A DNA stretch of 64,000 bases from Rhodanobacter_A agri. Its GTDB lineage: Bacteria > Pseudomonadota > Gammaproteobacteria > Xanthomonadales > Rhodanobacteraceae. A program made the position numbers and the translations under genes. Below, piece after piece: positions 43,120-51,903 of this stretch. How positions within the stretch are numbered: position 1 is the first letter of the stretch; each line of letters starts with the position of its first letter. The stretch spans positions 372,001 to 436,000 of the forward strand of contig NZ_JADIKL010000004.1 in the NCBI RefSeq assembly GCF_044904705.1, given 5' to 3'. Below the pieces are notes generated by a model, which was not told the origin of the DNA, did not search any database, and saw only the letters and a program-made list of their open reading frames with translations.

Positions 43120-44109
43120 GTGGAGGTGTCGGTGGTCATGCGGGGAAGGGCGGGAAAGCTACGACGGACGGCATGCCGCCTTGCGGCACTGCTTGCCCTG
43201 CTGCTGGGCGCGGGCACGGCCGCGGCCCAGGATGCCGGCCCGCCGCGCCAGTCGCTGGACGACGCCTGGTGGACCGGCCCGATGCTGGCCAATTCCGCCG
43301 AGACGCTGCCGCCGGGGCACATACTGGTCGAACCCTACGTCTACGACGTCGCTTCGAAGGGCACGGACGCGTTCGGCTCGCGCGCCTACGTGCTGTACGG
43401 ACTCACCGACCGGCTCACCGTGGGCCTGATCCCGATCATCGGCTACAACCGCGTCAGCAACGGGCCGAACAGCTCGGGCATCGGTCTCGGCGACCAGATC
43501 CTGCAGGCGCAGTACCGGCTCACCCGCTTTCACGAAGGCAGCTGGCTGCCCACGCTCTCCCTGCAACTGCAGGAAACCGTGCCCACCGGCCGCTACGACC
43601 ACCTGGCGCGCGCCAGCGACGGCATGGGCGGCGGTGCGTGGGCCACCATTCTGGGCCTCAATGCGCAGAGCTATTTCTGGCTGCCGAACGGCCGCCTGCT
43701 GCGCGTGCGGGTCAACCTCACCCGTACCTTCAGTGGCGACGCTGATGTGACCGGCGCCAGTGTCTACGGCACCGCGCCCGGTTTCCGTGGCACCGCCCGG
43801 CCGGGCGACGCGTTCTATATCGGCACCTCGTTCGAATACAGCCTTACCCGCCGCTGGGTGTTGGCGCTGGACCTGTTCCGCAGCCACGGCGCGGCCAGCC
43901 GCGTCGACGGCAGCACGGACCCGGTCAATGCCTTGCCTATGCCGGTGCATCTGCAAGCCGGCTCCAGCGACGCTTACGGCTACGCGCCCGCGGTCGAGTA
44001 CAGCTGGACGCCGAACATCGGTGTGCTGCTCGGCGCCCGCGTGATCGTGGGCGGGCACAACACGACGCGTTCGCTGACGCCGGCCATCGCGATTAACTAC
44101 GTGCATTGA
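43120..44109 (+). CDS. Outer-membrane beta-barrel protein (transporter-like)
   Basis: A 329-aa exported protein (311 aa if it starts at ATG 43138, which begins the signal peptide more naturally: basic KLRRTACR, hydrophobic LAALLALLLGAGTAAA). The mature part has repeated amphipathic beta-strands (AYVLYGLTDRLTVGLIPIIGYNR, AWATILGLNAQSYFWLPNGR, FYIGTSFEYSLTRRWVLALDLF) and ends in AINYVH, resembling the MetA/phenol-degradation transporter-like barrel family. It is divergent from the MocR regulator, which may control it. Confidence 0.7.
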   Translation: MEVSVVMRGRAGKLRRTACRLAALLALLLGAGTAAAQDAGPPRQSLDDAWWTGPMLANSAETLPPGHILVEPYVYDVASKGTDAFGSRAYVLYGLTDRLTVGLIPIIGYNRVSNGPNSSGIGLGDQILQAQYRLTRFHEGSWLPTLSLQLQETVPTGRYDHLARASDGMGGGAWATILGLNAQSYFWLPNGRLLRVRVNLTRTFSGDADVTGASVYGTAPGFRGTARPGDAFYIGTSFEYSLTRRWVLALDLFRSHGAASRVDGSTDPVNALPMPVHLQAGSSDAYGYAPAVEYSWTPNIGVLLGARVIVGGHNTTRSLTPAIAINYVH

Positions 44110-44259
44110 TGGGTGCTGGTCCGGCTTGAGGACCATTCCCGCCCAGCGAGCACGGGTGCGGACAGCAACGCGGCCAGGCCGGCCAGTTGGAGTTCCAGTG
44201 GTGGCGCAGGGACCGTGCCTCGCAACGGTACACACCCCAACCTGGAGAGAGTGTTCGCC

Positions 44260-45321
44260 ATGCATACGAAGATGATTTTCCGCACCTGCCTGCTGGCCAT
44301 GGTCGCGATGACCGGGTGGCAGTCGCCGTCGGTCGCGGGCGCGGCGCAGGCCGACGATCAGCAGCATGCTTTCGATTTCCACTTCGGCACCTGGCGAACC
44401 CAGATCATGAGTCGGGACGTCACCGCGTCGGGCGTCGGCGCCTGGGTCAAATTCACCGGCACGGTGATCGATCAGCCCTTGTGGAACGGGCGGGCCAACG
44501 TGGAGAAGATCGAAGCCTCCGGCGCCGGCGGCCACTTCCAGGGCGTGACGCTGTTCCTGTACAACCCGGCGTCCGGGCAGTGGAGCGAACAGTTCGCAGG
44601 CAGCAGCAACGGCACCTTGCAGGAGCCTTCGTACGGGGAGTTCAAGAACGGGGTCGGCGTGTTCCACGCCTGGACCGAGTCCGCCGGCAAGAAGGTTCTG
44701 CAGCGCGACATCTGGTCGAACGTCACGCCGAACTCCTACCACTACGAGATCGCCACTTCGACCGACAGCGGCAAGACCTGGGTCACCAACTTCGTGGCGC
44801 AACTCACGCGGGTGAGCAAGGCCCCCGACTACGAGGTGCACCTCACGCAAGGCAGCGGACCGGAGCACGGCTTCGACTTCAACATGGGGCGCTGGGACAC
44901 CCGGATACGCGAGGTGTCGAACCCGCTGTCCGCGCCCGATGTGTGGAGCAAGTTGAGCGGCACGCATGCGGTGTATCGCCTCTGGGATGACTGGGCCAAC
45001 ATCGGACAGCTCGAAGTCGACGGGCCTGGCGGCCGCCTCGAGTATCTGGCGCTGCGCCTGTACGACCGCAAGACACAGCAGTGGCGGGTCTACTTCGCCA
45101 ACGGCAAGACCGGGACGCTCTACCAACCGATGGTGGGTGAATTCAAGGATGGCGTGGGAACCTTCATCGGCTCGGACGAGGTCGAAGGCAAGACCGTGCT
45201 GACCCGCAACGTCTGGTCGGGCATCAGCGCGAAATCCTGCCAGCAGGATTGGGCCGTTTCGGCAGATGGCGGCAAGACCTGGGTGCCCACCTGGACTTCC
45301 GTCGACACGCTGGGCGGATGA
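44260..45321 (+). CDS. Exported protein with duplicated ~160-residue domain
   Basis: A 353-aa protein with a signal peptide (LLAMVAMTGWQSPSVAGA). The mature part is an internal tandem duplication. Unit 1 runs from HAFDFHFGTWRTQI to TDSGKTWV, and unit 2 from HGFDFNMGRWDTRI to ADGGKTWVP. They share FDF..G.W.T.I, a G-GG-LFLYN/LRLYD block, YGEFKNGVG/VGEFKDGVG, VLQRDIWS/VLTRNVWS and the SxDxGKTW end. This resembles DUF1579-like lipocalin-type folds. Function unknown. ATG 44260 follows GGAGAGAG. Confidence 0.7.
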   Translation: MHTKMIFRTCLLAMVAMTGWQSPSVAGAAQADDQQHAFDFHFGTWRTQIMSRDVTASGVGAWVKFTGTVIDQPLWNGRANVEKIEASGAGGHFQGVTLFLYNPASGQWSEQFAGSSNGTLQEPSYGEFKNGVGVFHAWTESAGKKVLQRDIWSNVTPNSYHYEIATSTDSGKTWVTNFVAQLTRVSKAPDYEVHLTQGSGPEHGFDFNMGRWDTRIREVSNPLSAPDVWSKLSGTHAVYRLWDDWANIGQLEVDGPGGRLEYLALRLYDRKTQQWRVYFANGKTGTLYQPMVGEFKDGVGTFIGSDEVEGKTVLTRNVWSGISAKSCQQDWAVSADGGKTWVPTWTSVDTLGG

Positions 45322-45359
45322 TCCCGGCGAAAACACTGACAACCTGACGGGAGGCGTCA

Positions 45360-45485
45360 TGGCTTCGATTGGTCTGGATCACCGATGTCCTGCCGGACGA
45401 ATTGGCGGACCTCATCGGCCAGAACGTGGAGCTGGGTGCCGCGGCCATGAAGCGGGTGCTGGAAAGGAAAGCCTACGCCCGGTGA
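45360..45485 (+). pseudogene. Fragment of an SRPBCC-type protein C-terminus
   Basis: An open stretch without a proper start encodes LVWITDVLPDELADLIGQNVELGAAAMKRVLE, resembling the last strand and long C-terminal helix of SRPBCC/polyketide-cyclase-like proteins. It ends at TGA 45483-45485. There is no upstream N-terminal half: the sequence before it belongs to the end of the previous gene. Interpreted as a remnant after deletion. Confidence 0.5.
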
Positions 45486-45499
45486 TCTCGGTGATCACG

Positions 45500-45631
45500 T
45501 TCAACCACGCCTGGGAGGAATACGCCGATGAACACAAGCAGCGCGGCGGTGAGTCACGCGAGGAAACGGTGCGCAAGGTCGCCTGGTCGGCGGTAAAGCA
45601 GGGCTGCGCCAAAGGCGACGACGCGAAATAG
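45500..45631 (+). pseudogene. Truncated ChaB-like fragment
   Basis: About 43 codons encode FNHAWEEYADEH then SREETVRKVAWSAVKQ and KGDDAK, a close match to the second half of ChaB (cation transport regulator family). The normal N-terminal ~30 residues and the last few residues are missing, and the frame has no suitable start codon. With the SRPBCC fragment just upstream this marks a deletion scar. Confidence 0.6.
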
Positions 45632-45671
45632 GCCAGCAGCGGCCACCTGTTTGGGCGGGCGCTGCGGCAAG

Positions 45672-46517
45672 TCAACCGTGATTGGACGGAGCGAGCAGGG
45701 TCGGCCCTGCGTCATCCGTCTGCAGGCCGCCGTCGGCGAGGGCATCGGCCGCATTCATGTTGGGTTTGTCGACCCACGGTGCCGGCGTGTACGGTCCGGG
45801 AACGTAGGTTCGCCACACGACCTTGTCGGGAGCGGTTCTGCCGTGTGGCAGGAGGTTGAAAATGATCGGGACACGGGCCACCCAGCTGTCTCGCTTGGCC
45901 AGCCTGCCCGTGGTGGGAACCTTGAAAGTCCATTGACGTATTGCCTTGAGCGATGCATCGGCAAGGATCTTTCGGTACTGCGTGAGCAGGCTGTCCGGGC
46001 CGATATTTTCAAGATTGACCTGTTCGGCAACGGCATCGGTGACGTGGCCACTGCGGTCCACGCGCAACGATAGGTACACCGTTCCTTGCGCATGAGCCAC
46101 GACCGCTACCCCAGGGTATTTGGGGACTATCTTCTGGTCGTCCGTGGTCTCGCTCAACGTACTGGTGTCGTTCGGGTTGTAGTCACCGAACGTGACGCCC
46201 TTGATGCGTGCGGTGTAGTTGCCGTCGGGCTTCTGCTTCAGCACCACGCGGGCGTGCATGCTGGCCTTGGCGACCACGGGCTGGCCGTCCTGCAGCACGG
46301 GCTGGAAGTGCCACTGCAGCGCCGCGTTGCGCACCATATCCGCGATGGGTTGGCCGTACTTGGCCGCGTCGTCGATGACGGCGGTCTGCACCGTACCGTC
46401 CTTGGCCAGCACGATGGTGCCGTTGACGACGGCGGAAGACTCGGCGTCCTGGCGCGTAGCGGCCTGGGCGGTGATGGTCGTTACCGCGAGGAGTGCCCCG
46501 AGCATGGCCTTCTTCAT
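45672..46517 (-). CDS. TonB C-terminal-domain periplasmic protein
   Basis: A 281-aa protein with a cleavable signal peptide (MLGALLAVTTITAQA). The central region includes AALQWHFQPVLQDGQPVV, and the C-terminal part matches a TonB_C-type fold (GTVYLSLRVDRSGHVTDAVAE, then ASLKAIRQWTFKVP). It has no N-terminal membrane anchor and no Pro-rich spacer, so it is not a canonical energy transducer; similar soluble proteins are frequent in Xanthomonadales. Its partner is unknown. ATG 46517 begins the signal peptide. Confidence 0.7.
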   Translation of the reverse strand: MKKAMLGALLAVTTITAQAATRQDAESSAVVNGTIVLAKDGTVQTAVIDDAAKYGQPIADMVRNAALQWHFQPVLQDGQPVVAKASMHARVVLKQKPDGNYTARIKGVTFGDYNPNDTSTLSETTDDQKIVPKYPGVAVVAHAQGTVYLSLRVDRSGHVTDAVAEQVNLENIGPDSLLTQYRKILADASLKAIRQWTFKVPTTGRLAKRDSWVARVPIIFNLLPHGRTAPDKVVWRTYVPGPYTPAPWVDKPNMNAADALADGGLQTDDAGPTLLAPSNHG

Positions 46518-46855
46518 ACGATTTCCCCTGAACTGCGTTGAAGTCGATCAACTCCGCGCGGCCGATGCCGGCAAGCCGGGCCAGTGCGCGGTTCGCACCA
46601 CGTTCGACACCGCCGAGCCGGGCACGGTACCTGCCTCCACCCTTTGGTGATTTGTCCCCCTGGCGGATGCCGGACGGCGCCGCGCAGCTGGCGCGCAGTA
46701 TGTAGGCAAACCGCGACCCGCGTAAGCCGGTCCCGGCGGCCCGGATTCCGCTGGAACCTTCGAATCCATACGTTCCGGTACGCGCACTGCAACAAGCCCT
46801 TGACGCCGATCCCCACTAGAATTGTCCGGTTCAAGCACACGAAGTCGGAGTCGCC
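46518..46855. other. Gene-free region upstream of icmF
   Basis: 338 bp between divergent genes. TTGACG (46800-46805) and TAGAAT (46817-46822) are seen but only 11 bp apart, so they are not a good promoter pair; TAGAAT could still be the -10. The GC-rich centre can form several hairpins. No cobalamin riboswitch signature was recognised even though icmF needs B12. Confidence 0.4.
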
Positions 46856-49800
46856 ATGAGTTCCCCCGCCAAGCACGTCCCCGCCGGCGCCCCCCAGGCC
46901 GAGACCACCCCGCTGCGCTTCGTCACCGCGGCCAGCCTGTTCGACGGCCACGACGCGGCGATCAACATCATGCGCCGCATCATCCAGAGCCAGGGCGCCG
47001 AGGTGATCCACCTGGGTCACAACCGCTCGGTGGAGGACGTGGTGCGCGCCGCGCTGCAGGAGGATGCCGACGCCATCGCGCTGTCGTCCTACCAGGGCGG
47101 CCACGTCGAGTACTTCAAGTACATGGTGGACATGCTGAAGGAGAAGGGCGCCGCGCACATCCGCGTGTTCGGCGGCGGCGGCGGCACCATCACGCCGGAG
47201 GAGATCCGCGAGCTGCAGGCCTACGGCGTGGAGCGCATCTACCACCCCAACGACGGCATGAAGCTCGGTCTCACCGAGATGATCGAGGACGTGATGCAGC
47301 GTGCCGGCAACGCCGCCGCGCAACGCGCGCCCGACACCGCCGCGTCCGAGGTGGACGTGGACGACGAGATCTCCATCGGCCACATGCTCAGCGCCATCGA
47401 GGAGGGCAAGCTCTCCGCCACCGACCTCGACCACCTGCGCAAGCAGTGGAAGCTGGCCGGCAAGGCCACGCCCGTGCTGGGCCTCACCGGCACCGGCGGC
47501 GCGGGCAAGTCGTCCGTGGTGGACGAGCTGCTGCTGCGCTTCCTGCACGCCTTCCCGCAGATGCGCATCGCCGTGCTCGCTATCGACCCCACCCGCCGTC
47601 GCTCCGGCGGCGCACTGCTGGGCGACCGCATCCGCATGAACGCGCTGCGCAGCCACCGCGTCTACATGCGCTCCATGGCCACGCGCCGCCAGCACGCCGC
47701 CACCAACGAAGTGCTGCACGACTGCATCGACTTCCTCAAGGCGCAGCCCTACGACCTGGTGATCGTGGAAACCGCCGGCATCGGCCAGAGCGATTCGGAG
47801 ATCGTCGACCTCGTCGACTTCCCGGTCTACGTGATGACCAGCGACTACGGCGCGGCCAGCCAGCTGGAGAAGATCGACATGATCGACTTCGCCGAGTTGG
47901 TGGTGCTCAACAAGTTCGACAAGCGCGGCGCGGAAGACGCCCTGCGCGATGTGCGCAAGCAGTGGAAGCGCAACCGCACCGCCTTCGCCGTCAAGGACGA
48001 AGACGTGCCGGTGTACCCCTCCATCGCCAGCCAGTTCAACGACCCCGGCGTCACCTGGATGTTCGCCAACCTGTGCCGGCTGATGCGCGACAAGCTGCAC
48101 CTGCCCGCGGACAAGTGGACGCCGCAGATCGACACCACGCTGAAGGAGCCGCGCGCCACCGTGCTGATCCCCGGCAGCCGCGTGCGCTACCTCGCCGAGA
48201 TCGCCGAACAGGGGCGTGGCATCAACGCCTCCGTCGCGCACCAGGCCGAGGCCGCCAGCAAGGCGCAGCACTACTACGAGTCGCTGAAGGAACTGGGTGA
48301 CGACAAGCTGCCGAAGCCGCTAGAGCTGTACCACAGCGAAGATTTGCATCCCTCTCCCTCCGGGAGAGGGGCCGAGGGTGAGGGTACGGCCCTTGCCTCA
48401 AACGCCACGCAAGCCCCGAACCCTCACCCCCAGCCCCTCTCCCAAGGGGAGAGGGGAGCAGTGGACCGCACCTTGCTGCTGCTCCGCCAGCGCTACAACG
48501 CCGCGCTCAAGGAACTCACCCACGAGTCCATCCACCTGCTGCGCGACTGGCCCAAGCTGCGCGAGTCGGTGACCAAGGACGTCAACGAATACAAGGTGCG
48601 CGACAAGACCATCCGCGTCGAGAACTACCGCGAATCCCTGAGCCACCAGAAGATCCCGAAAGTCGCGCCGCCGAAGACCGCAAGCTGGGGCGACCAGCTG
48701 CTGTTCCTCGGCAAGGAAAACCTGCCCGGCCACTACCCCTACACCGGCGGCGTGTACCCGTACCGCCGCAGCGGTGAAGACCCCACCCGCATGTTCGCGG
48801 GCGAGGGCACGCCCGAGCGCACCAACCGCCGCTTCCACTACCTCAGCCAGGGCGGCGCGGCCACGCGCCTCTCCACCGCGTTCGACTCGGTCACGCTGTA
48901 CGGCGAAGACCCGGCGCCGCGCCCCGACATCTACGGCAAGATCGGCAACTCCGGCGTCAACATCGCCACGCTGGACGACATGAAGAAGCTGTACTCCGGC
49001 TTCGACCTCAGCGCGCCCACCAGCTCGGTGTCGATGACCATCAACGGCCCCGCGCCGATCATCCTCGCGATGTTCATGAACACCGCGATCGATCAGAACG
49101 TGGAGAAGCACCTCAAGGAAGATCCCGTGCGCTGGGCCGCGGCGGAAAAGCAGATCGCCGCGATGTACCCGAATGGCCGCCCGCAGTATTCCGGCGAGCT
49201 GCCCAAGGGCAACGAAGGCCTCGGCCTCGGTCTGCTCGGCGTCACCGGCAACCAGCTGGTGGACGGCGAGACCTATGCCCGCATCAAGGCCGAGACGCTC
49301 AGCAGCGTGCGCGGCACCGTGCAGGCCGACATCCTCAAGGAGGACCAGGCGCAGAACACCTGCATCTTCTCTACCGAGTTCGCCCTGCGCATGATGGGCG
49401 ATATCCAGCAGTACTTCGTGGAGCACAAGGTCCGCAACTTCTACTCCGTCTCCATCTCCGGCTACCACATCGCCGAGGCCGGCGCGAACCCGATCAGCCA
49501 GCTCGCCTTCACCCTGAGCAACGGCTTCACCATCGTGGAGTACTACCTCGCGCGCGGCATGAAGATCGACGACTTCGCGCCCAACCTGTCGTTCTTCTTC
49601 TCCAACGGCATGGACCCGGAGTACACCGTGATCGGCCGCGTCGCCCGCCGCATCTGGGCCCGCGCCATGCGCGAGCGCTACGGCGCCAGCGCGCGCAGCC
49701 AGATGATGAAGTACCACATCCAGACCAGCGGCCGCTCCCTGCACGCGCAGGAAATCCAGTTCAACGACATCCGCACCACGCTGCAGGCCTTGTACGCGCT

Positions 49801-50482
49801 GTTCGACAACTGCAACAGCCTGCACACCAACGCCTACGACGAAGCCATCACCACGCCCACCGAAGAAAGCGTGCGCCGCGCCGTGGCCATCCAGATGATC
49901 ATCAACAAAGAGCTGGGCCTCAACTTCAACGAAAACCCCTGGCAGGGCAGCTACGTGGTCGAGGAACTCACCGACCTGGTGGAAGAGGCCGTGTACAAGG
50001 AGTTCGAAGCCATCAGCGAGCGCGGCGGCGTGCTCGGCGCCATGGACACCATGTACCAGCGCGGCAAGATCCAGGAAGAGAGCCTGTACTACGAGCACAA
50101 GAAGCACGACGGCAGCCTGCCGCTGATCGGCGTCAACACCTTCCTGCCCAAGGACCACGGTGGCGAGATCGCCACTGAGATCGAGCTGATCCGCTCGACG
50201 GAGGAGGAGAAGGGGCAGCAGATCGCCAATGTGCAGGCGTTCCAGAAGGCGCGTAATGCGCTGGCGCCGGCGGGCGAGACGTCACATGCGCATGGGACGG
50301 ATTCCACGGATGCACCGGTGGCGCAGGTGCATGACAAGCATGGGTTGGCCTATCTACAGGACACGGCGCGGGACCGCAAGAATGTGTTCAATGCATTGAT
50401 GGAGGCGGTGAAGACGCATTCGCTGGGGCAGATCAGCCATGCGTTGTATGACGTTGGTGGGGAGTACCGGCGAAACATGTAA
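46856..50482 (+). CDS. icmF: Fused isobutyryl-CoA mutase (IcmF) with in-frame REP insertion
   Basis: A 1208-aa adenosylcobalamin enzyme interconverting isobutyryl-CoA and butyryl-CoA. An N-terminal B12-binding domain (FDGHDAAINIMRR, ALSSYQGGH, FGGGGGTI) is followed by a MeaB-like GTPase chaperone (P-loop GLTGTGGAGKSS at about 208, then IDPTRRRSGG and NKFDKRGAEDA) and the methylmalonyl-CoA-mutase-type barrel (SVSMTINGPAPIILAMFMN, YYSVSISGYHIAEAGANP-like block). Residues about 499-534 are encoded by a double-hairpin REP element (48350-48457) in the linker between the GTPase and mutase domains. The single chain of the fused IcmF type distinguishes it from methylmalonyl-CoA mutase. Confidence 0.94.
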   Translation: MSSPAKHVPAGAPQAETTPLRFVTAASLFDGHDAAINIMRRIIQSQGAEVIHLGHNRSVEDVVRAALQEDADAIALSSYQGGHVEYFKYMVDMLKEKGAAHIRVFGGGGGTITPEEIRELQAYGVERIYHPNDGMKLGLTEMIEDVMQRAGNAAAQRAPDTAASEVDVDDEISIGHMLSAIEEGKLSATDLDHLRKQWKLAGKATPVLGLTGTGGAGKSSVVDELLLRFLHAFPQMRIAVLAIDPTRRRSGGALLGDRIRMNALRSHRVYMRSMATRRQHAATNEVLHDCIDFLKAQPYDLVIVETAGIGQSDSEIVDLVDFPVYVMTSDYGAASQLEKIDMIDFAELVVLNKFDKRGAEDALRDVRKQWKRNRTAFAVKDEDVPVYPSIASQFNDPGVTWMFANLCRLMRDKLHLPADKWTPQIDTTLKEPRATVLIPGSRVRYLAEIAEQGRGINASVAHQAEAASKAQHYYESLKELGDDKLPKPLELYHSEDLHPSPSGRGAEGEGTALASNATQAPNPHPQPLSQGERGAVDRTLLLLRQRYNAALKELTHESIHLLRDWPKLRESVTKDVNEYKVRDKTIRVENYRESLSHQKIPKVAPPKTASWGDQLLFLGKENLPGHYPYTGGVYPYRRSGEDPTRMFAGEGTPERTNRRFHYLSQGGAATRLSTAFDSVTLYGEDPAPRPDIYGKIGNSGVNIATLDDMKKLYSGFDLSAPTSSVSMTINGPAPIILAMFMNTAIDQNVEKHLKEDPVRWAAAEKQIAAMYPNGRPQYSGELPKGNEGLGLGLLGVTGNQLVDGETYARIKAETLSSVRGTVQADILKEDQAQNTCIFSTEFALRMMGDIQQYFVEHKVRNFYSVSISGYHIAEAGANPISQLAFTLSNGFTIVEYYLARGMKIDDFAPNLSFFFSNGMDPEYTVIGRVARRIWARAMRERYGASARSQMMKYHIQTSGRSLHAQEIQFNDIRTTLQALYALFDNCNSLHTNAYDEAITTPTEESVRRAVAIQMIINKELGLNFNENPWQGSYVVEELTDLVEEAVYKEFEAISERGGVLGAMDTMYQRGKIQEESLYYEHKKHDGSLPLIGVNTFLPKDHGGEIATEIELIRSTEEEKGQQIANVQAFQKARNALAPAGETSHAHGTDSTDAPVAQVHDKHGLAYLQDTARDRKNVFNALMEAVKTHSLGQISHALYDVGGEYRRNM
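48350..48457. repeat. REP double-hairpin element inside icmF
   Basis: Left hairpin CCCTCTCCCTCCGGGAGAGGG and right hairpin CCCCTCTCCCAAGGGGAGAGG enclose GTGAGGGTACGG...CCGAACCCTCACCCCCAG. This is the same element as in ileS (15985-16098) and between radA and rpsT. The open reading frame passes through it and is read in a Pro/Ser/Gly/Glu-rich register. Confidence 0.85.
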
Positions 50483-50596
50483 CGCGATAACCCCCTCTCG
50501 CTTGGCTGCGCGGGGGGCTATCCTGAAGAGACACTTGATGAATGTCTGTCAGCTACCCGCAACGCAATTCCGACTCGATGTCGCTGGGAGGAACCC

Positions 50597-51577
50597 ATGA
50601 CCGCTGACCCCTCAGGCGCTATTGTCAAAATTGATGGCAAAGCTGTTTCGAAGGTTGGGGTAAAGCTCATCGAGAAGGTTGCAGAGGGAATCGGTGGCCT
50701 GTACAGGCCAGTTGGAATAGTTCGCGAAGCAAAGGCCAATGCTAAAGCTGAGGTCATTGCTGCGTTGGCCGCGCAGCAAGTTAGCGAAATTCAACAACGT
50801 GCGGTTCAACGATTTGTTGCAGAGGAAGTCAGGCGCCAAGAAAACATCGAGAAAATCACTGCTGAAGCGATCAATCATCTCCACGAAGATGCCGAGCCCT
50901 CGAAGATCAATGATGACTGGATGGCGAACTTCTTTGAGAAGGCGCGGATCGTGTCTGACGAGGAGATGCAGAGTATTTGGTCGAAAATTCTCGCTGATGA
51001 AGCGAATGCTCCAGGCAAGTTCTCTAAAAGGACGATAAACCTGCTGTCGGATCTTGATAAGTCTGATGCGTTGATGTTTTCAACTCTGTGTCAGTTCTCG
51101 GCTAACTTCGGGTCGAGCCAGCTTCTTGTATTTAACCCCGATGCGGCAGTCTACAACGCGAGCGGAATCAACTTTCCTGCGCTTTCGCATTTGGAATCGC
51201 TGGGCCTTATCAAGTTCGAAACACTTACAGGTTTCACGCTTACGGGCCTGCCCAAATATTTCTCATTTACCTACGCCGGAAGGCAGCTAAACATTGCGCT
51301 GAAGAAGTCGGGAGATTCATTTCAGACAGGTAAGGCCATGTTTACGAGGATGGGAAGCGAACTATCTACCCTAATTGAGGTTGCTGAGGTGCCGGGCTTT
51401 TTCGATTACCTATCTGCGCAGTTTGAGTCGGCGGGCATCATGCATTCTGTCAGTAAAGATGTCACAGTAACCATTCCGTCAGCCACTCATCAGGCGCCTG
51501 ATACTTCATCAATCCTCGAAACGGGGGCATATGCGGCGTGGTCGCATAAGGGGTCGGACGACGCTAGTGGGGCGTAG
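50597..51577 (+). CDS. DUF2806-type protein
   Basis: A 326-aa cytoplasmic protein. It has a helical N-terminal half rich in Glu/Ala/Lys (AKANAKAEVIAALAAQQVSEIQQRAVQRFVAEEVRRQENIEKI may be coiled-coil) followed by DDWMANFFEKARIVSDEEMQSIWSKILADEANAPGKFSKRTINLLSDLDKSDA, the core that identifies the DUF2806/TIGR03899-like group. No enzymatic motif is visible. Codon use is clearly more AT-rich (AAA, GAT, ATT, TTT) than in icmF, suggesting transfer. GGGAGG precedes the start. The function is unknown; a defence role is possible. Confidence 0.7.
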   Translation: MTADPSGAIVKIDGKAVSKVGVKLIEKVAEGIGGLYRPVGIVREAKANAKAEVIAALAAQQVSEIQQRAVQRFVAEEVRRQENIEKITAEAINHLHEDAEPSKINDDWMANFFEKARIVSDEEMQSIWSKILADEANAPGKFSKRTINLLSDLDKSDALMFSTLCQFSANFGSSQLLVFNPDAAVYNASGINFPALSHLESLGLIKFETLTGFTLTGLPKYFSFTYAGRQLNIALKKSGDSFQTGKAMFTRMGSELSTLIEVAEVPGFFDYLSAQFESAGIMHSVSKDVTVTIPSATHQAPDTSSILETGAYAAWSHKGSDDASGA

Positions 51578-51585
51578 CGGGGTTA

Positions 51586-51660
51586 ATGCTCGGGAAAAAG
51601 GTGTCAGAGACAATTTCTGACAGCGGTTGGGGCTTGGAGGCTAGCGGGGGCAGGTTCACT
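51586..51660. repeat. REP palindrome half-site (GGTGTCAGAGACAATTTCTGAC)
   Basis: AAAGGTGTCAGAGACAATTT-CTGAC at about 51597-51622 is a short palindromic REP-type sequence. It recurs at 53340-53363 and, diverged, at 57443 on one side and 57556 on the other. Confidence 0.55.
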
Positions 51661-51663
51661 TAC

Positions 51664-51770
51664 TTACTGCGGGTTAGCTGGGCGCGGTGGCCGGCGGGTG
51701 GGGCGGATGCCGACGAAGCGGCGGGTTTTGGCCTCGACCATGGCGCGAAAATCGTCCCGGCTCCGTGCGT
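51664..51770 (-). pseudogene. 3'-end remnant of a REP-associated tyrosine transposase
   Basis: Read on the minus strand this gives ARDDFRAMVEAKTRRFVGI then RPTRRPPRPANPQ and a TAA stop at 51664-51666, the style of the C-terminal tail of RAYT (IS200-like Y1) transposases. The catalytic domain is absent. It is flanked by REP palindromes at 51597-51622 and 51795-51845, consistent with a decayed RAYT locus. Confidence 0.5.
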
Positions 51771-51794
51771 GCTGTTGCTAAAGATAGGGTCCAG

Positions 51795-51845
51795 AACGGG
51801 GTCAGGTTCACTCATCTGGCTTTTGGAAGTGAACTTGGCCCCGTT
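51795..51845. repeat. REP hairpin (GGGGTCAGGTTCACT type)
   Basis: AACGGGGTCAGGTTCACT (51795-51812) pairs with AGTGAACTTGGCCCCGTT (51828-51845) around a 15-nt loop. Sequences of this kind typically flank RAYT transposase genes. Related halves are at 53453, 56770 and 58231. Confidence 0.65.
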
Positions 51846-51903
51846 TCGTCGGACCTATCCCCGATTGGTCGGCTGGCCCAATATTTCTCCACGGTTGTAG
51901 GGG

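Noticed and set aside
41598..43745. 715-aa plus-strand ORF over the MocR gene
   Set aside because: Shadow of the MocR regulator, whose HTH and PLP motifs are intact.
43159..45360. 733-aa minus-strand ORF spanning the outer-membrane and duplicated-domain genes
   Set aside because: Both plus-strand genes have signal peptides and family-like sequence. The minus frame is compositional only.
46518..46855. Cobalamin riboswitch upstream of icmF
   Set aside because: The conserved B12-box type motifs were looked for on both strands and not recognised; only GC-rich hairpins are present.
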